Virus record (IMG/VR): IMGVR_UViG_3300002835_007523
Location: 35,094-99,093 of that record
Direction: 5' to 3' (one strand)
DNA from: a virus
Length of the DNA stretch: 64,000 bases
Shown: piece after piece, positions 59,789 through 64,000 of the stretch
How the letters are laid out: each line of letters opens with the position of its first letter
Position numbering within the stretch: the stretch's first letter is position 1
The notes under the pieces: generated by a model
What the model was told of the DNA's origin: nothing
Database searches by the model: none
The model's input: the letters and a program-made list of their open reading frames with translations, nothing else
Made by a program: the position numbers and the translations under genes

Positions 59789-60149
59789 AGATCTTTCCCT
59801 TCTTTGCTAGTTGCTTACGCTTTCTTTTTGATATTGGTTCTATGTATACGCCCATAGATAATGCTTCTTCTAATGTGCGTGCGTTGTTTAGTGACAGCGC
59901 TTTGTGTGCCGGAACTATTACTCCAGTCACGTTCATACCTTCATTACCTACACGGTTGAATCCGTATGGGCTGAAGTAGACATATGGTTTTAGTCTAACC
60001 CTAACCATATATCCGGAGCCTAATCCGTCTGCCATATCTAGTCCGTGAGCAACAGTGCCGCCAGATATTCCAGGTGACTGGAGATACACTGGCTTTGATG
60101 CTTGGTTTAGTCTACGAAGCAGGCGTAGTGTTTCTACTGCCTTGTTCAT
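59778..60149 (-). CDS. Hypothetical protein
   Basis: A 123-residue basic protein with 'SGGTVAHGLDMADGLGSGYM' and 'VYIEPISKRKRKQLAKKGKI'. AAGGGAAACA precedes the ATG. It overlaps the WhiB-like gene by 11 bases, so translation is probably coupled. No family was recognised. Confidence 0.45.
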   Translation of the reverse strand: MNKAVETLRLLRRLNQASKPVYLQSPGISGGTVAHGLDMADGLGSGYMVRVRLKPYVYFSPYGFNRVGNEGMNVTGVIVPAHKALSLNNARTLEEALSMGVYIEPISKRKRKQLAKKGKIYVL

Positions 60150-60160
60150 TGTTTCCCTTC

Positions 60161-60529
60161 TTATTCGTATGTTGCTTGAGTTGGGGAAATCAGTGTTATC
60201 TTAGATTCAAATGCGAACAGTTGTTCTATCTGTTGGTCTGTAAGGCTAAGGTATTCACCATCCAGATTAGAACCATTGGTTAGAAGAACATCTCCAACCA
60301 TTACATCATGTGGACCATGATTAGTGTGATAGAGGGCTGTTGCAATAGGGTTTTGATCTAACTGCAGCATCTTGCCCTCTTCATTGCATAGCATGTCTAC
60401 GTTTTGTTTAGGAAGATAGACGCACTCATACAGCCCACCAACAGCAGCCTGAATATCTTTCAGGGTTAGCTTTTCGTATGACTGTATTGTTTTAGAGCCG
60501 TCTGTCTTGAGTAAGACAGTCTTTATCAT
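60161..60529 (-). CDS. DUF3846-like protein
   Basis: A 122-residue protein with 'IQAAVGGLYECVYLPKQN', 'MLCNEEGKMLQLDQNPIATA' and 'MVGDVLLT', matching the order seen in DUF3846 proteins, which are common in actinophages. The function is unknown. It starts just after the upstream gene's stop. Confidence 0.65.
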   Translation of the reverse strand: MIKTVLLKTDGSKTIQSYEKLTLKDIQAAVGGLYECVYLPKQNVDMLCNEEGKMLQLDQNPIATALYHTNHGPHDVMVGDVLLTNGSNLDGEYLSLTDQQIEQLFAFESKITLISPTQATYE

Positions 60530-60757
60530 TTACTTGCCCTTCTTAGTAGTTGTTTTCTTTACTGCTTTCTTTACTGTTTTCTTCTTTGCTGCTTTTTCTT
60601 CTAACTGCTTCTCGAGGTCATCAAGAGCAGAGTTATAACCATCTGTGTATCCTTGGTAGTAAGACTCTCCACTACCTTGGCGCACTCCGAACATCCAGCC
60701 TGTTGCTAAAGCAATGGCTATGAGTGCTACAAAGAATATAACTGTGTATGTATCCAT
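60530..60757 (-). CDS. Membrane-anchored Lys-rich protein
   Basis: The 75-residue protein begins with one membrane helix ('VIFFVALIAIALATGWMFG'), then has a Tyr/Gly-rich part and a Lys/Thr-rich tail ('KKAVKKTTTKKGK'). Four start codons lie in a row; ATG 60757 was chosen for spacing from AAAGGAGG. Probably in the inner membrane with a cytoplasmic basic tail. Confidence 0.55.
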   Translation of the reverse strand: MDTYTVIFFVALIAIALATGWMFGVRQGSGESYYQGYTDGYNSALDDLEKQLEEKAAKKKTVKKAVKKTTTKKGK

Positions 60758-60790
60758 CATCATCACCTCCTTTCATTGGTGACTGGTCTC

Positions 60791-61636
60791 TTATAGAGAC
60801 TTGGCTTCTTCTAACTGCTTTGCTAACTCTGCGGCTTGAGCCTCGAGTTCTGCAACCTTTGCTTCTTTGATCTTGGTCTTTGCTGATGCAAAGAATGATG
60901 CCAACTCAGCAACCTCATCCATAGAAAAGTCTAGGGTTCTGAATCCCTTGGACACCTCTACAGACATAGAGTGTGGGTTGACGGTGTAAGTAAGTTCGCG
61001 GCTGCCGTTATCGCAGCAGCAACGACGCTTGTAGCAACGTCCGCACATATTGTAATCACCCCCTAAGTTGTTCTCTTTTTCGAACTCTTCTCTTCGTTTA
61101 TAATGGTCAAAGTCTCTGACCAGCTTGCGAATAGAGTTATCGAAATGACCTTCATTCCAACTGTGCTTTGTTATGAGTTCCTCGACGGACTCGAACCAGA
61201 AAGACATGAACGCCTTATCTGAAGTTACCGGAGCATCAAAGGCTTTGAAATGGAAGAACTTGTCGACTTCATCGTCATAGAAGATGCTGTCATCCCTCCA
61301 TGCATACCTGTATGAGTGCATATGGCTTGGATCAGTCAATACGCCGTATACATATTCCGGAGATACTTCTCGTATACATAGGAATTTGTCTGAATCACGA
61401 CGTACACCGCATGACATATCTACAATGTGAAAGCGTTCGTCATCATAGACTAGCGTTCTTGGATAGTCTGTCATGACTTTAGCGTACTTGTGCCAGTCCT
61501 CAGAGGCAGACACTTTGTGGTTACCTCTGTTTAGATAACTGCCGCGCTCACCATTTTTATAGTAGTAGAGATACATACTAAGTGATCGTTTTTGCGTTTC
61601 TGGTAAAAGGTCGAGAAGAGCGGAATTTCCGTTCAT
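60791..61636 (-). CDS. Hypothetical protein with Cys-rich segment
   Basis: The 281-residue protein is acidic and Tyr-rich in its first half ('YLYYYKNGERGSYLNRGNHK'). A cysteine-rich knuckle ('CGRCYKRRCCCDNGSR') lies near residue 195, and the end forms a coiled coil ('EAKVAELEAQAAELAKQLEE'). ATG 61636 follows GGAGAGAGGTG; a longer upstream start would cover the 13-base motif. Confidence 0.55.
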   Translation of the reverse strand: MNGNSALLDLLPETQKRSLSMYLYYYKNGERGSYLNRGNHKVSASEDWHKYAKVMTDYPRTLVYDDERFHIVDMSCGVRRDSDKFLCIREVSPEYVYGVLTDPSHMHSYRYAWRDDSIFYDDEVDKFFHFKAFDAPVTSDKAFMSFWFESVEELITKHSWNEGHFDNSIRKLVRDFDHYKRREEFEKENNLGGDYNMCGRCYKRRCCCDNGSRELTYTVNPHSMSVEVSKGFRTLDFSMDEVAELASFFASAKTKIKEAKVAELEAQAAELAKQLEEAKSL

Positions 61637-61688
61637 ACTCACCTCTCTCCTACCTGTTGGACAGGCAGGCAGCAGGGCATGGGCGCGA

Positions 61689-61701
61689 ATGTTTGTGTTG
61701 G
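61689..61701 (-). repeat. 13-base motif copy, intergenic
   Basis: CCAACACAAACAT on the minus strand, about 50 bases before the gene start at 61636. GGCATGG and CCATGCC flank it, so it can sit in the loop of a 7-bp hairpin. Confidence 0.6.
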
Positions 61702-61726
61702 CGACCATGCCTCACTGTCTGACTAT

Positions 61727-62050
61727 TCAGTCTGAGTAATACTCGTTCAAGAGTCTGTACTCTAATCTATCTTTGCCACGCATGAAGCGATACACATACT
61801 TTCTGTACCAGCCATTGAAGAAGCGTTGCTTTACAAAGTCTATGCATACGTCAAAGATCTCTGTATTGGGGTTGTATTCCTGCAGGGCATTTTCCATCGC
61901 ATCATTGAGGAAGCAACCATCGCCCTCTTCATCTTTGTAGTTCCAAGTAATAGGCTCATCACCGTAGTAATAGATGGTGGCCAATATAACCTTGCGTTTG
62001 AGCGGGATTAGATTGCCTTGCTCATCATCTCTGAATCGTTTTATTCTCAT
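61727..62050 (-). CDS. Hypothetical protein
   Basis: A 107-residue protein starting 'MRIKRFRDDEQGNLIPLK', with 'FVKQRFFNGWYRKYVYRFM' later. GGAGGTGA precedes the ATG. It overlaps the microprotein gene upstream (ATGA). No family was recognised. Confidence 0.5.
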   Translation of the reverse strand: MRIKRFRDDEQGNLIPLKRKVILATIYYYGDEPITWNYKDEEGDGCFLNDAMENALQEYNPNTEIFDVCIDFVKQRFFNGWYRKYVYRFMRGKDRLEYRLLNEYYSD

Positions 62051-62175
62051 TTCACCTCCCTGTTGAATGTTGGATCGCAATCTGGGCAAGAAGAAACCCA
62101 CCTTACTTGTGAGGCGCCGAAGCCCCCGAACATACTTCCTTCAGCACACTTGAGGCAGACAAATACAATACTCAT
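62047..62175 (-). CDS. Zinc-knuckle microprotein
   Basis: A 42-residue product with two CxxC pairs ('VFVCLKCAEG', 'SSCPDCDPT') and a Gly-Phe-rich centre. GGAGGTGG precedes the ATG. It overlaps both neighbours by one to four bases (TAATG upstream and ATGA downstream). Probably a zinc ribbon of unknown role. Confidence 0.6.
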   Translation of the reverse strand: MSIVFVCLKCAEGSMFGGFGASQVRWVSSCPDCDPTFNREVK

Positions 62176-62303
62176 TAGCCACCTCCTGTGGGCTTGTGCT
62201 TGACGCCACATGAGGGGCATGTAACGCCATTGAGAGTAAGTGCGTCAAGTGTTATCAACTTGCCACACTTACATTTGATGATGCGGGCGGGGATACTTAC
62301 CAT
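62175..62303 (-). CDS. Zinc-knuckle microprotein
   Basis: A second 42-residue zinc ribbon: 'IIKCKCGKLITL' and 'GVTCPSCGVKHK'. It is coupled to its neighbours by overlaps. The tandem arrangement suggests a set of related small proteins that act on nucleic acid or host factors. Confidence 0.6.
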   Translation of the reverse strand: MVSIPARIIKCKCGKLITLDALTLNGVTCPSCGVKHKPTGGG

Positions 62304-62557
62304 GTCCGCTCAGCAAACCTAGCAGCAGCCTCAGTCTGATTATCAAAGTAATCACCTGAATGGCAGGCACCGCTTATTTCGTTGTATGACCATACGACAT
62401 ACGGATGATGTGGGGATGCGGGGGCATGACAAAGCACTATTGTGCAATGTGGTTCATTATTGACTGGTTTAGACAACAATACTGTCGCCCCAGCAGAAGC
62501 CCCCTTACCCTGCAGAACAATACCTGTCTTGACAACAGATACTATTTGATCGCTCAT
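62297..62557 (-). CDS. Hypothetical protein
   Basis: The 86-residue product has a beta-rich sequence ('VVKTGIVLQGKGASAGATVL', 'HHPYVVWSYNEI'). GGGAGAG precedes the ATG. It overlaps the zinc-knuckle gene by seven bases. The function is unknown. Confidence 0.5.
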   Translation of the reverse strand: MSDQIVSVVKTGIVLQGKGASAGATVLLSKPVNNEPHCTIVLCHAPASPHHPYVVWSYNEISGACHSGDYFDNQTEAAARFAERTW

Positions 62558-62634
62558 AGACTCTCCCTTCTCGGCCTAGACAGCCGTAGACCCCAGCGAA
62601 ACCGACGGAAAATTTCGCGGGGGCCTAAAGCAGC

Positions 62635-62913
62635 CTAGTCTGCTTCTCTAGAGGAAAACAGGGGAGTTACATTGTCAGGTACTGGAACACAGCAATCACC
62701 CTGACATTTAGTAGGGTCGAAAGTCCATTTGAACTCGCCCCCACACTCTGTCTTGAATAGAACACCATCATCTATCCAATCAAGAGCTTTAGCCATACCC
62801 TCACTGATCAGATGTCGTTTGGACATGTGAAATGTAGTCACACCAACTACACCTGCGATAATGAGGTCTATAAACAGATTGAAACCATTGTAAAACATGA
62901 TTTCACCACCCAC
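62635..62913 (-). CDS. Small membrane protein with Cys-rich tail
   Basis: This protein has an N-terminal hydrophobic helix ('LFIDLIIAGVVGVTTFHM') and a C-terminal cysteine group ('KCQGDCCVPVPD'). The start is uncertain: GTG 62913 is spaced best from a full AAGGAGGTGA site; ATG 62898 is the alternative. No function is assigned. Confidence 0.45.
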   Translation of the reverse strand: MGGEIMFYNGFNLFIDLIIAGVVGVTTFHMSKRHLISEGMAKALDWIDDGVLFKTECGGEFKWTFDPTKCQGDCCVPVPDNVTPLFSSREAD

Positions 62914-62926
62914 GGGCATCACCTCC

Positions 62927-63157
62927 TTATGTTGTGGGAATATTCAGTTGCGTAGTAGAAGAATCGGCGGGAATCCAAGTTACTATTGAGTCAAGGAAGA
63001 GATGTTTGTGTTGGCAATCAGTGCATTGTGCGGTGACTGAGCAATCGTCGTTTTTAGTGAGATACTCCTCGTTGATACGAGGGTGTGCCGCGTATGTAAT
63101 GACATTAGGTGTCTTACACACAAGGCAGGTGTAATCGAGCCATATTGGGGCTCCCAT
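62927..63157 (-). CDS. Zinc-ribbon protein
   Basis: The 76-residue product has CxxC pairs 'TCLVCKTPN' and 'QCTDCQHKH' about 30 residues apart. AAGGAGGAAAT precedes the ATG. A copy of the 13-base repeat lies within its codons for Cys-Gln-His-Lys-His. The function is unknown. Confidence 0.6.
   Translation of the reverse strand: MGAPIWLDYTCLVCKTPNVITYAAHPRINEEYLTKNDDCSVTAQCTDCQHKHLFLDSIVTWIPADSSTTQLNIPTT
63002..63014 (-). repeat. 13-base motif copy inside the zinc-ribbon gene
   Basis: CCAACACAAACAT on the minus strand, in coding sequence (Gln-His-Lys-His), followed by C. It may be coincidental in this coding context. Confidence 0.45.
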
Positions 63158-63166
63158 ATTTCCTCC

Positions 63167-63328
63167 TTAGTTAGATATGAGGGAAGACATATCACGTTTG
63201 ATAGTGATGTACGCAGCAGCGCATGGATAACAGTATTTGCCTGTCATCTGTATCTCAAAGATCATTGTGGCATCAACGCCAGAATGAACGAGATTTGTAT
63301 TACTACAGCCGGGTGTAGCACAACTCAT
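63167..63328 (-). CDS. Zinc-binding microprotein
   Basis: A 53-residue protein starting 'MSCATPGCSNTN', with a second cysteine pair 'KYCYPCAAAYI'. The four cysteines (3, 8, 33, 36) probably bind zinc. AAGGAGGTGAG precedes the ATG, and the stop lies inside the next ribosome-binding site. It overlaps the upstream gene (ATGA). Confidence 0.6.
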   Translation of the reverse strand: MSCATPGCSNTNLVHSGVDATMIFEIQMTGKYCYPCAAAYITIKRDMSSLISN

Positions 63329-63471
63329 TTACTCACCTCCTTATGTTTAGACTCAAGTAGCAGATTAGCGTTCTTGAGACAGGTATCGCACCCACACGAG
63401 TCTCGTAGGGCATTTACAATCTCATAGAACTCCCATGTGCCTATCGTGATAGTCGTTTGACCGATGTCCAT
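63325..63471 (-). CDS. Small protein with CGCDTC knuckle
   Basis: A 48-residue protein with 'ALRDSCGCDTCLKNANLLLE'. ATG 63471 follows AGGAGGG at the right spacing; an upstream GTG lacks a site. It is coupled to the next gene by ATGA. The function is unknown. Confidence 0.5.
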   Translation of the reverse strand: MDIGQTTITIGTWEFYEIVNALRDSCGCDTCLKNANLLLESKHKEVSK

Positions 63472-63540
63472 ACAGACCCTCCTGTCGTATGTGATAACAG
63501 CATGACCCTCATGCCGAAAACCTGGTTGCTCTGCCACACA

Positions 63541-63716
63541 GTTGAGTGGCGTGCGTCACAGTGGCCTATTCTTCTAACAGAGATGTTAGAGAACTAAGAT
63601 TATAGTTTCTCCATAGCGACACACAGAGGGCGGGAAAGTATAAGACCCCCTGTGTGCCACTAAAGAGAGAGAGACTATGCCCCTTCTGACATAGTCTCTC
63701 CCCTGCCTCTAGCGTC
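63541..63716. other. Noncoding region with hairpins and a -10-like box
   Basis: This 176-base stretch holds TCTAACA/TGTTAGA (63573-63590), a CACACAG hairpin near 63625-63657, and an 11-bp stem at 63669-63700 that fits a terminator for the gene on its right. TATAAT (minus strand, 63604-63599) could be the -10 box for the leftward genes. Confidence 0.5.
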
Positions 63717-64000
63717 TTACGCTAGAAGTGTAGTTAGCAAGGCTTGAACCTTGACTAACTCAGCACGCTCAGCTGAATTGAGCGATGTGTCGACATTGGC
63801 AACGAGAACGTCTGCGAATGCTGGTGCTTGCTTGACAATGTCAATAGCAGCAGCATCACGAGCAGCGCTTCGTGCGTCAGCCTTAGCCTCACCCTCAAGA
63901 ATGAGTGCGTCGAACGCATCATTGAGGGCTTCGTCGGCAGTTGTCTCTAGGGCAGACTTGATGTCTTCCCATGAGACGAACTTGGCAGCAAGAGAAGCGG
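63717..64000 (-). CDS. Ala-rich hypothetical protein, 5' end outside window
   Basis: At least 94 residues, Ala-rich and helical ('FDALILEGEAKADARSAARD', 'ADVLVANVDTSLNSAERAEL'), ending in LLTTLLA. The start lies beyond the window. A 7-bp hairpin (63709-63725) overlaps its stop codon. No family was recognised. Confidence 0.55.
   Translation of the reverse strand, partial: ASLAAKFVSWEDIKSALETTADEALNDAFDALILEGEAKADARSAARDAAAIDIVKQAPAFADVLVANVDTSLNSAERAELVKVQALLTTLLA

Noticed and set aside
63325-63537. Longer GTG start of the CGCDTC protein
   Set aside because: No ribosome-binding site before GTG 63537, while AGGAGGG lies at good spacing before ATG 63471.
1-64000. CRISPR array, insertion sequence, integrase or attachment site
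   Set aside because: No regularly spaced repeats, transposase or integrase motifs were seen. The 13-base motif copies are too far apart for an array.

Overview
The window is part of a large, low-to-moderate-GC (by eye) genome of a tailed phage with a contractile tail (myovirus morphology). Sheath, tube, tape measure, LysM-like, late-control-D-like hub, OB-fold spike, gp25-like and baseplate-J-like genes follow each other. An actinobacterial host is very likely: the phage carries three WhiB-like Fe-S proteins, a family restricted to Actinobacteria and their phages, plus a SpoVS-like protein and a monomeric B12-dependent ribonucleotide reductase. The low GC fits an aquatic, possibly uncultured, actinobacterium better than a soil streptomycete or mycobacterium (inference). 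Terminase, portal, capsid and integrase genes are not in the window, so the genome continues on at least one side.

Layout. (1) 1-4405, plus strand: tail-fibre-like genes, one with a cysteine-rich insertion, neck-like genes and a run of tiny Cys/Lys-rich proteins ending at a terminator. (2) 4406-20958, plus: neck or tail completion, sheath, tube, a Zn-finger assembly chaperone with an apparent +1 frameshift extension, tape measure with two wall-degrading domains, baseplate and fibre proteins. (3) 20968-36694, plus: replication and recombination genes (winged-helix initiator, DnaC-like loader, DnaB-like helicase, CHC2/Toprim primase, SNF2-like helicase, PolA with Leu at the 762-equivalent site, RecA, two PD-(D/E)XK nucleases, dNMP kinase, RuvC-like resolvase), with two WhiB-like genes. 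(4) 36743-49372, plus: SpoVS, metallophosphoesterase, two small membrane proteins, thioredoxin, many small basic proteins of unknown role, a nucleotidyltransferase-like/HAD-like/barrel-like trio, the ribonucleotide reductase and a very acidic 54-residue protein. (5) 49373-49509: convergent junction with two hairpins. (6) 49510-64000, minus: a leftward, early-type arm of small genes, including a pyrimidine-dimer glycosylase-like protein, a HicA-like protein, a VWA/HExxH protein paired with a MoxR-like ATPase, a tRNA with CAT anticodon, a third WhiB-like gene, a DUF3846-like gene and a series of zinc-knuckle microproteins.

Genes are packed tightly, with frequent ATGA, TAATG and GTGA stop-start overlaps, so translation is probably coupled within long transcripts. 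The main non-genic elements are a 341-base structured gap upstream of the MoxR-like gene, a 13-base motif (CCAACACAAACAT) repeated five times, and two copies of a GATAACAG palindrome, one of them just before the reductase gene. The least familiar systems are the MoxR/VWA-metalloprotease pair, the 44263-47132 trio, the Cys-knuckle microprotein tandem and the structured gap.
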